The translations under genes were made by a program, and so were the position numbers. DNA of 64,000 bases from Aquimarina sp. AU474 (GTDB lineage: Bacteria > Bacteroidota > Bacteroidia > Flavobacteriales > Flavobacteriaceae), in contig NZ_OMPE01000008.1 in the NCBI RefSeq assembly GCF_900312815.1, forward strand, positions 124,001 through 188,000. The letters run 5' to 3'. The notes under the pieces were generated by a model. The model was not told where the DNA came from, ran no database searches, and saw only the letters and a list, made by a program, of their open reading frames with translations. Positions 8,541 through 18,722 of the stretch are shown here, piece by piece. The first letter of the stretch is position 1, and every line of letters begins with the position of its first letter.

Positions 8541-10421
8541 ATGAAAAATGTTTTTGCCAAAATCTTTGTGGGTTCTTTTATTGTTGTAGGATGTGGAACG
8601 CAGAACCCTGTTAATAATGTTGCCACTAGTCAGCCTATTGTTACTGCTATAGATCTTACTCAAACAAAAGATGATAAAGTTCCGGTTGTAATTAATCCTG
8701 GTCGTTTTATTCAAGATTCTGTTAAGTACTATTTGCCAAAAGTAGTGCAAGGAACATATGCAGTTAGTGATTTTGGAAAATTCGTAGATGATTTCAAAGT
8801 TTTTGATTACGAAGGAAATGAAATGAAATCTGAAAAATTAGATACAAATACATGGTTAATTCCAAATGCGAAACAGCTCGATAAGATTTCGTATATGGTA
8901 AACGATACATATGATATTGAAAATGGTGGAGAAGGAACTCCTTTTTCTCCTTCAGGAACTAATATTGAAACAGAGAACTATGTATTGAATTTACATGGTT
9001 TTATTGGGTATTTTGATGTGTTGAAAAATAATCAATATGCTTTGGATGTGAAAGCGCCAAAGGATATGAAAAGGACTTCTGCTTTGCAAAAAGTAGGAAC
9101 GGATGAGAATGAAGATGGATCTATTGTTACAGATAAGTATTTTGCATCTAGATATTTTGAAATTACTGATAACCCTATGATGTATGGTAATCTTGATGTT
9201 GAAGAGTTTTTGGTAGGTGATATTAAAATAGTGCTGAGTGTATATTCTCCTAATAATGTGCATACAGCGGCAAAAATTAAAGAGACTGTCTTTAAAATGA
9301 TGAAAGGACAAAAAGCATATTTGGGAGATATTAATAGTACACCAAGGTATGATATATATTTATACCTGGCAGAGGGAAAAGAAGAATCTCCAACGGGGTT
9401 TGGTGCTTTAGAACACCATACGTCTACAGTTGTTGTTTTGCCTGAACAAATGGCCGATGAGGCTCTAGCATCTGCAATGATAGATGTAGTATCTCATGAG
9501 TTTTTTCATATAGTAACTCCACTTAGTGTACATTCTGAAGATGTACATTATTTTGATTATAATGACCCTACTTTTTCTAAGCATTTATGGATGTATGAAG
9601 GAGTAACAGAATATTTTGCAACCTTGTTTCAGGTAAATCAAGATATAGTAGAAGAAGGAGAGTTTTATGATAAAATAATGGGGAAAATTCAGAGCTCTAA
9701 AGGATTTGATGACGCTATGAGCTTTACTAAAATGAGTGAGAATATTTTAGATCAACCATACGCATCAAATTATGTAAATGTATATGAAAAAGGTGCTTTG
9801 ATTGGTATGTGTATTGATATACTAATGCGTGAAGAAAGTAATGGAAATCGAGGAATCTTATCCTTAATGAAAGAATTGTCTTTAAAATATGGTAAAAACA
9901 AACCTTTTGAGGATGATAAAATTATAGAAGAAATAATAAATATGACATATCCTTCGATAGGAGAATTCTTAAAAACACATGTCGAGGGAAATACACCTAT
10001 TGATTATAGTAAGTTTTTTGAAAAAGTAGGGCTTACTGTAAAAAAAGAAAAAGTAGTTACAAATTATATCCAAAATTCTGGAGCTTTAATTATTGCCGGA
10101 AATCAGGAAAAAGGAACTATATTCTTTACGGATTTGGTATCCGACAATAGTTTTTGGGCAGAAAATGGAGTTAAGCCAAATGATGATATTGTAGAGGTTA
10201 ACGGAACGAAATTGACTATTCAAAATGCAAACAATGTTCTTGGTGCAACTTTTCAATGGCAAGAAGGAGATGATTTAGAAGTAAAACTTGATAGAGCAGG
10301 TGAAGAAGTTCTAATAAAAACAAAGGTAGCTAAATCATATACCCATGGAGAAAAATTAGGGCTTTCTGAAAACGCTACAAAAGCTCAATTGGCTTTACGA
10401 GAGGCTTGGATAAAAGGATAG
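8541..10421 (+). CDS. M61-family metallopeptidase lipoprotein with PDZ domain
   Basis: A 626-residue lipoprotein: the N-terminal hydrophobic segment ends in the lipobox VVGC with Cys18. The zinc site is HEFFH (His319, Glu320, His323), and the third ligand is probably Glu353 in WMYEGVTEYF, the arrangement of the M61 glycyl aminopeptidase family. The C-terminus from about residue 505 is a PDZ-like domain (NGVKPNDDIVEVNG). It should act on peptides at the cell envelope. A strong terminator follows. Upstream lies TATATTTTG, one base longer than the -7 consensus, so the promoter is only tentative. Confidence 0.92.
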   Translation: MKNVFAKIFVGSFIVVGCGTQNPVNNVATSQPIVTAIDLTQTKDDKVPVVINPGRFIQDSVKYYLPKVVQGTYAVSDFGKFVDDFKVFDYEGNEMKSEKLDTNTWLIPNAKQLDKISYMVNDTYDIENGGEGTPFSPSGTNIETENYVLNLHGFIGYFDVLKNNQYALDVKAPKDMKRTSALQKVGTDENEDGSIVTDKYFASRYFEITDNPMMYGNLDVEEFLVGDIKIVLSVYSPNNVHTAAKIKETVFKMMKGQKAYLGDINSTPRYDIYLYLAEGKEESPTGFGALEHHTSTVVVLPEQMADEALASAMIDVVSHEFFHIVTPLSVHSEDVHYFDYNDPTFSKHLWMYEGVTEYFATLFQVNQDIVEEGEFYDKIMGKIQSSKGFDDAMSFTKMSENILDQPYASNYVNVYEKGALIGMCIDILMREESNGNRGILSLMKELSLKYGKNKPFEDDKIIEEIINMTYPSIGEFLKTHVEGNTPIDYSKFFEKVGLTVKKEKVVTNYIQNSGALIIAGNQEKGTIFFTDLVSDNSFWAENGVKPNDDIVEVNGTKLTIQNANNVLGATFQWQEGDDLEVKLDRAGEEVLIKTKVAKSYTHGEKLGLSENATKAQLALREAWIKG

Positions 10422-10435
10422 CTAAATTATGATAT

Positions 10436-10483
10436 ATATAAACCAATAAAGGCTACCAAGTGGTAGCCTTTATTGGTTTATAT
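10436..10483. terminator. long bidirectional terminator between convergent genes
   Basis: A stem of about 23 bp, with its core AACCAATAAAGGCTACCA at 10441-10458 perfectly complementary to 10461-10478, and a 2-base centre. It separates the M61 gene from the convergent Dabb gene. It is among the longest perfect hairpins in the window. Confidence 0.85.
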
Positions 10484-10495
10484 TCTAAATGTGAT

Positions 10496-10903
10496 TTATA
10501 AACGAGAAGAATCGTATATCAATACTTTACTCCACAGGTGTTGGTTCTCTTTGATGAATTTTTTATGAATAGGATCAACTTGATACTTATCATGTGCATC
10601 TATAGACTCAAACGTTACGACAATACAATAAGTGTATGAGGTGTCAATAACAGGCCTCTTTTCTGTGTTCGCAGGAATACCAAAATGACTTGAGGTAATA
10701 GATTTACAATTGTCGAGTAAATCATTTACTCCATTTTCAAAGGCTTTTCTTTCTTTTTCATTGTCGGGATTTTGTAACCAGAAGAGTACGGTGTGTACCA
10801 AAGGGCCTTCAATTTTTTTAGAATTTTTGTCCTTAGCGGGATGAGTTTGCGCTATTGATGAAAAAGTAATAAAGAATAATAACGTAACTATTGAAAATTT
10901 CAT
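10496..10903 (-). CDS. exported Dabb-domain (stress-responsive alpha-beta barrel) protein
   Basis: A 135-residue product with a signal peptide (MKFSIVTLLFFITFSSIAQ) followed by a Dabb fold: VHTVLFWLQNP at the first strand, a helix with AFENGVNDLLD, then SYTYCIVVTFESIDAHDKYQ and VDPIHKKFI. Dabb proteins form small dimeric barrels; most lack a proven activity. Export is unusual for the fold as a whole but occurs in Bacteroidota. It lies downstream of the alcohol dehydrogenase gene on the same strand, with a 67-base gap. Confidence 0.85.
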   Translation of the reverse strand: MKFSIVTLLFFITFSSIAQTHPAKDKNSKKIEGPLVHTVLFWLQNPDNEKERKAFENGVNDLLDNCKSITSSHFGIPANTEKRPVIDTSYTYCIVVTFESIDAHDKYQVDPIHKKFIKENQHLWSKVLIYDSSRL

Positions 10904-10970
10904 ATGTATTTTATTTTGATGATTTTAAGAATTGTATGGCAAATAGTTTATTCATAAAAAAACTATTTTT

Positions 10971-11981
10971 TTAAATTACTTTTAGTACCACACGATATCG
11001 TGCTTTACCTTCTTTCAGGTGATTTAAAGCTTCATTTACGTTGTCTAACGAGAATTCTTCTGTAATAGGATATATGTTGTGTCGTACACAAAACTCAAGC
11101 ATTTTACGAGTTAAAGCGGGGCTACCCAAAGGACTTCCAGAAACAGATTTATCACCTCCAATTAAACTAAAAGCTGGAATGCCCATAGGTTCTAAAACAG
11201 CTCCTACATTATGTAATTTTCCTTTTGGAGCTAATACTCTTAAATACCCAGGCCAATCAAGGGTAACATTTGTGGTATTAAGAATAAAATCTAATGTACC
11301 GTTGATTTTTCCCATTTCAGAACTATCTCTTGAATTGACCACTTTGTGGGCTCCCATTTTTAATATTTCATCCTTTTTATTGGGATTAGAACTAAAGGCT
11401 ATTACCTCGCATCCCCATTTATTTAAAAATTGAACGGCCATATGCCCAAGACCTCCTATGCCAATCACACCTACTTTATTTGTAGGTTTGACGTTAGTAC
11501 TCATAATTGGATTAAAAACAGTAATTCCTCCACAAAATAGGGGTCCAGCTTTACTCATATCTATTTCTTTGGGTAAAGGAATAGCCCAGGACCAGTGGCA
11601 GCGTACATAATCAGCAAACCCACCATGACGACCCACAATCACCTCTTCTTTTGTGGCGCAAAGATTATGACTACCATTCATACATTGGTCACAGTGCATA
11701 CAAGATTCAGAAAACCAACCTAACCCAACATAATCCCCTTTTTTTATATTTTTCACGTTTGACCCTGTAGCGATTATTTCTCCAACAACTTCATGACCAG
11801 GAACTAAAGGAAATTGAGCATTTCCCCATTCGTTGTTGATCATACTTAGATCAGAATGACAAATTCCACAATAATGAACTTTTATATCTACTTGTTCATC
11901 ACGAATATCAGGTAATTCATATTGATATGGTTCTAAGGCAGCACCGGCTTCTTTTGCCGCATATGTGTGTACAGTTTTCAT
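10971..11981 (-). CDS. zinc-dependent NAD(P) alcohol dehydrogenase (YahK/CAD type)
   Basis: A medium-chain dehydrogenase that interconverts aldehydes and alcohols, probably with NADPH. The catalytic zinc motif YCGICHSD and the GHEVVGE segment sit near the N-terminus. The structural zinc cysteines are in CMHCDQCMNGSHNLC, and the Rossmann motif is GIGGLG. The sequence is closest in style to E. coli YahK and plant cinnamyl alcohol dehydrogenases. I start it at the ATG at 11981, because the only earlier option is a TTG three codons upstream. A decayed medium-chain dehydrogenase of a different subtype lies immediately upstream. Confidence 0.92.
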   Translation of the reverse strand: MKTVHTYAAKEAGAALEPYQYELPDIRDEQVDIKVHYCGICHSDLSMINNEWGNAQFPLVPGHEVVGEIIATGSNVKNIKKGDYVGLGWFSESCMHCDQCMNGSHNLCATKEEVIVGRHGGFADYVRCHWSWAIPLPKEIDMSKAGPLFCGGITVFNPIMSTNVKPTNKVGVIGIGGLGHMAVQFLNKWGCEVIAFSSNPNKKDEILKMGAHKVVNSRDSSEMGKINGTLDFILNTTNVTLDWPGYLRVLAPKGKLHNVGAVLEPMGIPAFSLIGGDKSVSGSPLGSPALTRKMLEFCVRHNIYPITEEFSLDNVNEALNHLKEGKARYRVVLKVI

Positions 11982-12051
11982 GTGATACAAGTGAGTTATA
12001 AATCATATGTAAAGGAGCCATGAAATTACAAAAAATGTATATGTAAATACT

Positions 12052-12442
12052 TTAAACAGTAATAATAATTTTCCCTTTTATCTGTCTATTTCTAATATGT
12101 TTAAGAGCCCCAGTAAGTTTACTTGATTTGTAACATATTTTTACTGTTGGAGCTACGTTTCCTTTGTCTGTTAGTGACAACAAAAAAACCAACCCTTTAT
12201 TTGGTTGATGTGCAAGGATTCTCATTTTTTTGTTTTCAATTATTGAAAGTAAAGGGCCTAAAAACAAAGATTAAAAAATAAGACTTGTATGATCACCTAT
12301 CATACTATAGATACCCTTAGGGTTAAGGATGCGTTTATAATCAAATATAGAGCGATGGGCCACAACGTCCAAGATGAGGTCGTATTTTATTTTTTGGTAA
12401 CATCTTTTTGGTATAATCAATAACAACATCTGCTCCTAATGC
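12052..12442 (-). pseudogene. remnant of a zinc-binding/quinone-type medium-chain dehydrogenase
   Basis: Minus-strand translation recovers consecutive blocks of one dehydrogenase C-terminal half. First comes ALGADVVIDYTKKM, then, after a frame change within the A-rich run near 12395, KYDLILDVVAHRSIFDYKR and LNPKGIYSMIGDHTS. An in-frame TAA follows (near 12270; CAA in relatives would fit), and then LFLGPLLSIIENKKM through LTGALKHIRNRQIKGK to a TAA. So there is one frameshift, at least one internal stop and no N-terminal half. The open stretch 12052-12267 with a TTG is only the tail of this relic. It is a different branch from the intact dehydrogenase next to it. Confidence 0.8.
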
Positions 12443-12486
12443 TTAGGTTGTTACAGTAAGGAGGGGTGTTGTTTGTTATAAAGTGT

Positions 12487-13137
12487 TTAATTCTCTTCAA
12501 GGATTTTGGATTCTTTTTTCAAAATATCAGAAAGTTTTATTAGAGCCAAGTCCATTTTTTGCCATTTCTCTACTTCCGTAGTATTGGTAATCTGTTCAAG
12601 ATGCGATTTAAAATTTATCATAGCCTCGATTACTGGTTGTGTTTCGCCATAGAAAGGTAACTCTGCCCAATATAATTGATAGTATCGTTTAGAAGCTTTT
12701 TTCCATTCTTCGGTCCCGTATAAGCTTCTATTCGCTACAATAGAACATATACCTACAGTTTCTTTATAGAGAGCTAAAAGACCGGCTTTATTTTTTACGT
12801 ATCCTTCTTCTTTTATGGCCCAGTCGGTAATGATAGTATCAGAAGAGAATTTACTGATAAATCTTAGTTTTCTTCTCCATAAATCTGGATTAGCGGTTTT
12901 GGTAGATTCTAAGTACGAATTTAGGAGGCTTTCTTCATGACTAGAGTCGGCTCTAAATTTTTCAATATTTAAGTTTCCTATATCAATAATTAAAAAAGAA
13001 ACGATTGCCCCTATAGAAATCAACCCCCACTTTATGATTTCGACAATTGATTTAAATCTGTCGTTTTTTAATTTCTGAAATTCAACCTTTTGATCAAATG
13101 TGAGATCTTCAACCTTTATTTTGAGTTTATTTTTCAT
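12487..13137 (-). CDS. single-pass membrane hypothetical protein
   Basis: A 216-residue protein that I do not recognise. It starts with a charged cytosolic segment (MKNKLKIKVEDLTFDQKVEFQKLK), has one membrane span (about residues 37-57, GLISIGAIVSFLIIDIG) and then a mostly helical, charged region with aromatic patches (for example RYYQLYWAELPFYGE). No signal peptide or catalytic motif is seen. The dehydrogenase relic follows it on the same strand. Confidence 0.7.
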   Translation of the reverse strand: MKNKLKIKVEDLTFDQKVEFQKLKNDRFKSIVEIIKWGLISIGAIVSFLIIDIGNLNIEKFRADSSHEESLLNSYLESTKTANPDLWRRKLRFISKFSSDTIITDWAIKEEGYVKNKAGLLALYKETVGICSIVANRSLYGTEEWKKASKRYYQLYWAELPFYGETQPVIEAMINFKSHLEQITNTTEVEKWQKMDLALIKLSDILKKESKILEEN

Positions 13138-13503
13138 GATTGAGTGAAAAGTTATTCGTTGCTTATTAATATGATCCTAATTTCGTCTAGAATGTTTTAA
13201 GTCTGTAACTTGTTGTATTTTAGTTTTTTAAATAAAAACTTGAGGGGTTTATGCAATTTACTATAAATTTTGATCAAATTATATAGTGTAATAACCCAAA
13301 GTACATATAATAACAATTTCAACATTTTTTAGGGAGTAGAATGTGATTAAATGTAACGCTATTTTTAATCCAAATCAGGGTTAAAGCTTTGTATACCAAA
13401 TAATCAACAATATTGGTTATTGATTTGTTAATTACTTTGTTCGATGGCTGTTTTAATTTTGTAAGTGAAGCCTTATATTAGCTGGCATTGTACCCAAAAT
13501 TTT
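13138..13503. other. intergenic region before parE
   Basis: About 360 bases without a supported gene. The TTACTTTG at 13432-13439 differs from the -7 consensus TAnnTTTG by one base, and a TTG lies 16 bases upstream (13413-13415); it is a possible parE promoter. A GTG at 13465 would extend ParE by 13 residues that look non-homologous (hydrophobic, aromatic). No hairpin, repeat or RNA gene stands out. Confidence 0.4.
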
Positions 13504-15363
13504 ATGAGTAAGGAAACCAAGTATACCGAAGATAATATACGATCCCTCGATTGGAAGGAGCATATCCGTATGCGACCAGGGATGTATATTGGTAAGTTAG
13601 GAGATGGATCATCCCCAGATGATGGAATTTACATTTTGCTGAAAGAAGTACTCGATAACTCTATCGACGAATATGTAATGGGAGCCGGTAAAACGATTGA
13701 GATATCTATACAAGGAGATAAAGTTATTGTAAGAGATTATGGTCGAGGTATCCCTTTGGGTAAAGTAGTGGATGTAGTATCCAAAATGAATACAGGGGGT
13801 AAATATGATTCTCGAGCATTTAAAAAATCGGTTGGATTAAATGGTGTAGGTACAAAAGCAGTGAATGCATTGTCTACATTTTTTAAAGTTGAATCTACTA
13901 GAGATGGAAAATCTGCTTCAGCAGAATTTGAAAAAGGAAACTTAATTACTGAGGAATCTCTTGATGAGACCTCTAGAAGACGAGGAACCAAAGTTTCTTT
14001 TGTACCAGACAACTCTATTTTTAAGCACTATAAGTATCGTAGCGAATACGTAGCAAAGATGCTTAAAAACTATGTATATCTTAACCCAGGGTTAACCATT
14101 ATTTTTAATGGAGAAAAATACTTTTCGGAAAACGGATTAAGGGATTTACTTTCGGATAATATTAATGAGGATGATCGATTATACGAAATTGTTCATCTTA
14201 AAGGAGATGATATTGAAGTTGCTATAACACATAGTAAAACACAATATAGTGAAGAGTATCACTCATTTGTAAATGGACAACATACTACTCAAGGAGGAAC
14301 CCATCAAGCGGCATTTCGTGAAGCAGTTGTAAAAACTATTCGAGAATATTACGGCAAGAATTATGAAGCAAGTGACATTCGTAAATCAATAGTTTCTGCG
14401 ATAAGTATCAAAGTAATGGAACCGGTTTTTGAAAGCCAGACTAAAACAAAATTAGGGTCAACTGAAATGGGAGGAAATTTGCCTACCGTTAGAACGTATA
14501 TTAATGATTTTGTAAAAACCAAATTAGATAATTTTTTACATAAAAATCCAACTACTGCCGAAAGTTTACAGCGCAAAATATTGCAAGCAGAACGAGAGCG
14601 TAAAGATTTATCGGGAATTAGGAAACTTGCCAAAGAACGTGCAAAAAAAGCAAGTTTACATAATAAAAAACTTAGAGACTGTCGTATTCATTTAACCGAT
14701 AGTAAGAAAGATCGTAATCTAGAGAGTACACTTTTTATTACAGAGGGAGATTCGGCAAGTGGATCGATTACAAAATCTAGAGATGTAAATACACAAGCAG
14801 TATTTAGCTTACGTGGGAAACCACTAAATAGCTATAATATGAGTAAAAAGATTGTTTATGAAAATGAAGAATTTAATCTTTTACAAGCGGCCTTAAATAT
14901 AGAAGAATCTCTAGAGGATTTAAGATATAATAATATTGTAATTGCTACTGATGCGGATGTTGATGGAATGCATATTCGATTATTATTAATAACGTTCTTT
15001 TTACAATTTTTTCCTGAAGTGATTAAAGAAGGTCATTTGTATATTCTGCAAACCCCTTTATTTAGAGTAAGAAATAAAAAAGAAACGATTTACTGTTATT
15101 CTGATCAGGAAAGAAGAGATGCTATTCAAAAACTATCTGGTAAACCTGAGATAACTCGATTTAAGGGATTAGGTGAAATCTCACCGGATGAGTTTGTACA
15201 TTTTATTGGAGATGATATACGTCTAGATCCTGTAATGTTGGATAAAGATAAATCTATTGAAGAATTATTGTCTTTCTACATGGGGAAAAATACTCCGCAA
15301 CGACAGGAGTTTATTATTGATAACCTAAAGGTAGAGTTAGACGCAGTAGAGGAAGAATTATAA
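13504..15363 (+). CDS. parE: DNA topoisomerase IV subunit B
   Basis: The ATPase subunit of a type IIA topoisomerase that, with ParC, decatenates daughter chromosomes. The GHKL ATPase motifs are present ([30 protein letters not shown]). The TOPRIM metal site has Glu414 (TEGDSASGS) and Asp483/485/487 (DADVDGMHI). The protein is about 619 residues from the ATG at 13504, where family homology begins. The short length and the parE-parC pairing favour topo IV over gyrase B. parC follows after 27 bases, so the two are co-transcribed. Confidence 0.95.
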   Translation: MSKETKYTEDNIRSLDWKEHIRMRPGMYIGKLGDGSSPDDGIYILLKEVLDNSIDEYVMGAGKTIEISIQGDKVIVRDYGRGIPLGKVVDVVSKMNTGGKYDSRAFKKSVGLNGVGTKAVNALSTFFKVESTRDGKSASAEFEKGNLITEESLDETSRRRGTKVSFVPDNSIFKHYKYRSEYVAKMLKNYVYLNPGLTIIFNGEKYFSENGLRDLLSDNINEDDRLYEIVHLKGDDIEVAITHSKTQYSEEYHSFVNGQHTTQGGTHQAAFREAVVKTIREYYGKNYEASDIRKSIVSAISIKVMEPVFESQTKTKLGSTEMGGNLPTVRTYINDFVKTKLDNFLHKNPTTAESLQRKILQAERERKDLSGIRKLAKERAKKASLHNKKLRDCRIHLTDSKKDRNLESTLFITEGDSASGSITKSRDVNTQAVFSLRGKPLNSYNMSKKIVYENEEFNLLQAALNIEESLEDLRYNNIVIATDADVDGMHIRLLLITFFLQFFPEVIKEGHLYILQTPLFRVRNKKETIYCYSDQERRDAIQKLSGKPEITRFKGLGEISPDEFVHFIGDDIRLDPVMLDKDKSIEELLSFYMGKNTPQRQEFIIDNLKVELDAVEEEL

Positions 15364-15390
15364 TTTTATTAGAGCCCCTGGAAAGTATAT

Positions 15391-18060
15391 ATGGATTTGG
15401 AAAACGAAAACGAAGAATTAGATCACGAATTAACACCTGAAGATCATCAACCGCAAGAAGTGATTACTAAGGTTACAGGAATGTATAAAGATTGGTTTTT
15501 AGATTATGCATCTTATGTAATTCTAGAACGAGCAGTGCCAGCAATAGAGGATGGTTTAAAACCTGTACAGCGTCGTATTCTTCATTCTATGAAGGATTTG
15601 GATGATGGTCGATATAACAAAGTAGCTAATATCGTTGGACATACAATGCAGTATCATCCTCATGGAGATGCTAGTATTGCCGATGCTATGGTACAAGTTG
15701 GGCAAAAAGAGTTGTTGATCGATATGCAAGGAAACTGGGGGAATATTCTCACAGGTGATAGGGCAGCAGCTTCGAGGTATATTGAAGCACGTTTATCCAA
15801 GTTTGCATTAGATGTAGTTTATAATCCAAAGGTTACTGATTGGCAACTTTCTTATGATGGTCGTAAAAAAGAACCTATAAATCTTCCAGTAAAATTTCCA
15901 TTATTATTGGCCCAAGGAGCCGAAGGTATTGCCGTGGGGTTGAGTACAAAAATTCTTCCTCATAATTTTATCGAGTTAATTGATGCATCTGTAAAACACT
16001 TGCAAGGAAAGAAATTTACAATATTACCAGATTTTCCCACTTCGGGGATAGCAGACTTTACAAACTATAATGATGGTAATCGCGGTGGTAAGGTTAGAGT
16101 GCGTGCAAAAATGTCTCAGCAAGATAAAAACACATTAGTAATTACCGAAATTCCATTTTCAACGACGACAACCTCATTAATTGATTCTGTACTTAAAGCC
16201 AACGATAAGGGGAAAATCAAAATCAAGAAAATTGAAGATAATACAGCAGCAAAGGTAGAGATTTTGGTACATCTTCCTTCTGGAATTTCGCCAGATAAAA
16301 CTATTGATGCATTGTATGCTTTTACAAATTGTGAGGTTTCTGTTTCTCCGTTAGGTTGTGTAATAGAAGACAATAAACCAAATTTTATTGGTGTTTCTGA
16401 AATGTTGCGTCGTTCTACTGATAATACAGTAGAATTATTAAAGCGTGAGCTCGAAATTCAATTAGAGGAGTTACAAGAACAATGGCATTTTGCATCCTTA
16501 GAAAGAATTTTTATTGAAAACCGTATCTACCGTGATATTGAAGAAGTAGAAACTTGGGAAGGCGTAATTGAAGCTATTGATAAAGGATTACAACCACATA
16601 TTAAACATCTTAAACGTGCCGTAACCGAAGAAGATATTGTTCGTTTAACAGAAATACGAATTAAGCGTATTTCTAAATTTGATATTGATAAAGCACAACA
16701 AAAAATTGAAGCTCTAGAAGAAGATATTGCTAAGATTAAACATCACCTGGCACATCTTATTGAGTTTGCAATTGATTATTTTAAAAGGTTAAAAACAACA
16801 TACGGTAAAGGTAAAGAGCGAAAAACCGAAATTAGAATTTTTGATGATATTGAAGCCACCAAAGTTGTTATTAGAAATACAAAACTTTATGTAAATCGAG
16901 AAGAAGGCTTTGTAGGTACTTCTTTGCGTAAAGATGAATATGTTACCGATTGTTCTGATATTGATGATATTATATGTTTTACTGGAGAAGGTAAAATGAT
17001 GATTACGAAAGTAGGCTCAAAAACATTTGTAGGTAAAAATATTATTCATGTAGCCGTTTTCAAGAAAAAGGATAAACGTACTATATATAATATGATTTAT
17101 CAAGATGGTAGAGGTGGAGCTTCGTATGTAAAAAGGTTTGCAGTTACCGGTGTAACTCGAGATAAAGATTATGACCTTACACAAGGTAAGAAAAGTTCTA
17201 AAATTTCTTATTTCTCTGCCAATCCTAATGGCGAAGCCGAGATTGTAACCATATTATTACGTCAGGCAGGAAGTATTAAAAAACTAAAGTTTGATATTGA
17301 TTTTTCAGACTTACTGATCAAAGGTAGGGGAGTAAAAGGGAATATTGTAACCAAATATAATATTAAACGTATAGAACTGAAAGAATTAGGAGTTTCTACT
17401 TTGAAACCTCGAAAAATTTGGTTTGATGATACTGTACAACGCCTAAATGTTGATGGAAGGGGAGAATTACTAGGAGAGTTTAAAGGAGAAGATCGATTAT
17501 TGATTATTGATCAGAAGGGAATAGTAAAGACTATTATTCCTGAAATGACGGTACATTTTAATTCTGATATGATTGTCTTAGAAAAATGGAAGCCTAAAAA
17601 ACCTATTTCTGCGATTTATTGGGATGGAGAAAAAGAGCGTTATAATGTGAAACGTTTCTTGATAGAAAATTCGGAAAGAGAAGAATCATTTATTTCAGAA
17701 CACCCTAAATCTTTTCTAGAAGTAATTTCTACAGATTATAGACCTGTAGCCGAAATAGTATTTAATAAAATTAGAGGTAAAGATCAACGTCCTAATGAAG
17801 AGGTAAACCTCGAAGAATTCATTTCTATTAAAGGAATTAAAGCATTAGGAAATCAGTTAACAACTCATAAGGTTAAGCAAATCAATTTATTAGACCCGCT
17901 TCCTTTTGAAGAGCCTGAGCCTACACCTGCAGAAGAAATAGAAGTTGTAGAAGAAGAAAATGTTTCAGCAGCTTCGACAAATGAAACCAGAGATACAAGT
18001 TCAGAATCGTCTAATGATAATGATAAAAATGAAGAAGGGGAACAGGCAAGTTTATTTTAA
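15391..18060 (+). CDS. parC: DNA topoisomerase IV subunit A
   Basis: The breakage-reunion subunit of topoisomerase IV. The catalytic Tyr130 lies in AASRYIEARLS, preceded by the quinolone-pocket region YHPHGDASIADAMV. The winged-helix and tower parts follow, a coiled-coil (about 425-470) and a C-terminal beta-pinwheel. The last 50 residues are very acidic and rich in Glu, Ser and Asn, a likely disordered tail ending in GEQASLF. At 889 residues it is longer than proteobacterial ParC, as usual in Bacteroidota. It is co-transcribed with parE. Confidence 0.95.
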   Translation: MDLENENEELDHELTPEDHQPQEVITKVTGMYKDWFLDYASYVILERAVPAIEDGLKPVQRRILHSMKDLDDGRYNKVANIVGHTMQYHPHGDASIADAMVQVGQKELLIDMQGNWGNILTGDRAAASRYIEARLSKFALDVVYNPKVTDWQLSYDGRKKEPINLPVKFPLLLAQGAEGIAVGLSTKILPHNFIELIDASVKHLQGKKFTILPDFPTSGIADFTNYNDGNRGGKVRVRAKMSQQDKNTLVITEIPFSTTTTSLIDSVLKANDKGKIKIKKIEDNTAAKVEILVHLPSGISPDKTIDALYAFTNCEVSVSPLGCVIEDNKPNFIGVSEMLRRSTDNTVELLKRELEIQLEELQEQWHFASLERIFIENRIYRDIEEVETWEGVIEAIDKGLQPHIKHLKRAVTEEDIVRLTEIRIKRISKFDIDKAQQKIEALEEDIAKIKHHLAHLIEFAIDYFKRLKTTYGKGKERKTEIRIFDDIEATKVVIRNTKLYVNREEGFVGTSLRKDEYVTDCSDIDDIICFTGEGKMMITKVGSKTFVGKNIIHVAVFKKKDKRTIYNMIYQDGRGGASYVKRFAVTGVTRDKDYDLTQGKKSSKISYFSANPNGEAEIVTILLRQAGSIKKLKFDIDFSDLLIKGRGVKGNIVTKYNIKRIELKELGVSTLKPRKIWFDDTVQRLNVDGRGELLGEFKGEDRLLIIDQKGIVKTIIPEMTVHFNSDMIVLEKWKPKKPISAIYWDGEKERYNVKRFLIENSEREESFISEHPKSFLEVISTDYRPVAEIVFNKIRGKDQRPNEEVNLEEFISIKGIKALGNQLTTHKVKQINLLDPLPFEEPEPTPAEEIEVVEEENVSAASTNETRDTSSESSNDNDKNEEGEQASLF

Positions 18061-18086
18061 GAAATAATTTTTGATATCGGTTTGTA

Positions 18087-18665
18087 TTAGGTCTTCTTTA
18101 CATATTTTGTTAAGATTACAATATGTTGCCCATTTACGCGACCTTCGATATGTTCTTGATTATCATGAACTAATGAAATATTTCGCACGGCGGTTCCGCG
18201 CTTAGCTGTAAAATTGGCTCCTTTAACATTCAAATCTTTGATTAGTACAACACTATCACCCGCAGTGAGTAGAACTCCATTTGCATCTATATGTTTAATT
18301 GTATTATCGGGATCATTTCCTTCTCCTGTTGCTTGTGCCCAAGACATTGTGTCTTCATCGAGATAGAGCATGTCTAATAAGTCTTGAGGCCACCCTTCAT
18401 TACGTAAACGGTTCAGCATTCTCCATGCCATAACCTGTACCGCCGGAACCTCACTCCACATACTATCATTAAGACACCTCCAATGATTAGAATCTACTTT
18501 TTCTGGATTTTCAATTTGCTCAAGACACATTTTAGAAATCAGTATATGAGCATCTAAACCAGTTCCAGGAGATTTTGGTACTTGATATACATTCAGATTT
18601 TCAGTTGATCCGGATAATTCACATACAGATCCACTGCGTTTATGTAGTTCTCGCTCTAAGCTCAT
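18087..18665 (-). CDS. PhnA/YjdM-family protein
   Basis: A 192-residue cytosolic protein. The N-terminal part (MSLERELHKRSGSVCELSG) is a variant of the PhnA zinc-ribbon region, and the C-terminal third (about 128-190, NGVLLTAGDSVVLIKDLNVKG) is the PhnA C-terminal SH3-like domain. Despite the name, PhnA/YjdM proteins are not shown to be part of the phosphonate C-P lyase, and no phn genes are near. It ends convergently to parC with a 26-base gap. The role is unknown. Confidence 0.85.
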   Translation of the reverse strand: MSLERELHKRSGSVCELSGSTENLNVYQVPKSPGTGLDAHILISKMCLEQIENPEKVDSNHWRCLNDSMWSEVPAVQVMAWRMLNRLRNEGWPQDLLDMLYLDEDTMSWAQATGEGNDPDNTIKHIDANGVLLTAGDSVVLIKDLNVKGANFTAKRGTAVRNISLVHDNQEHIEGRVNGQHIVILTKYVKKT

Positions 18666-18722
18666 TAGTGTATTTGATGTTTATAAGTTGTCTATTTTGT
18701 AAAAATGCAATAATATGTTTAT

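Noticed and set aside
11041-11433. Plus-strand frame antisense to the alcohol dehydrogenase gene
   Set aside because: Shadow of the coding strand; no homologous pattern and no initiation signal.
13465-13503. GTG 13465 as the ParE start
   Set aside because: The extra 13 residues are unlike the family and ATG 13504 fits homologues.
18087-18665. PhnA-like gene as phosphonate degradation
   Set aside because: No phn cluster is near and the family is not shown to act in the C-P lyase route.
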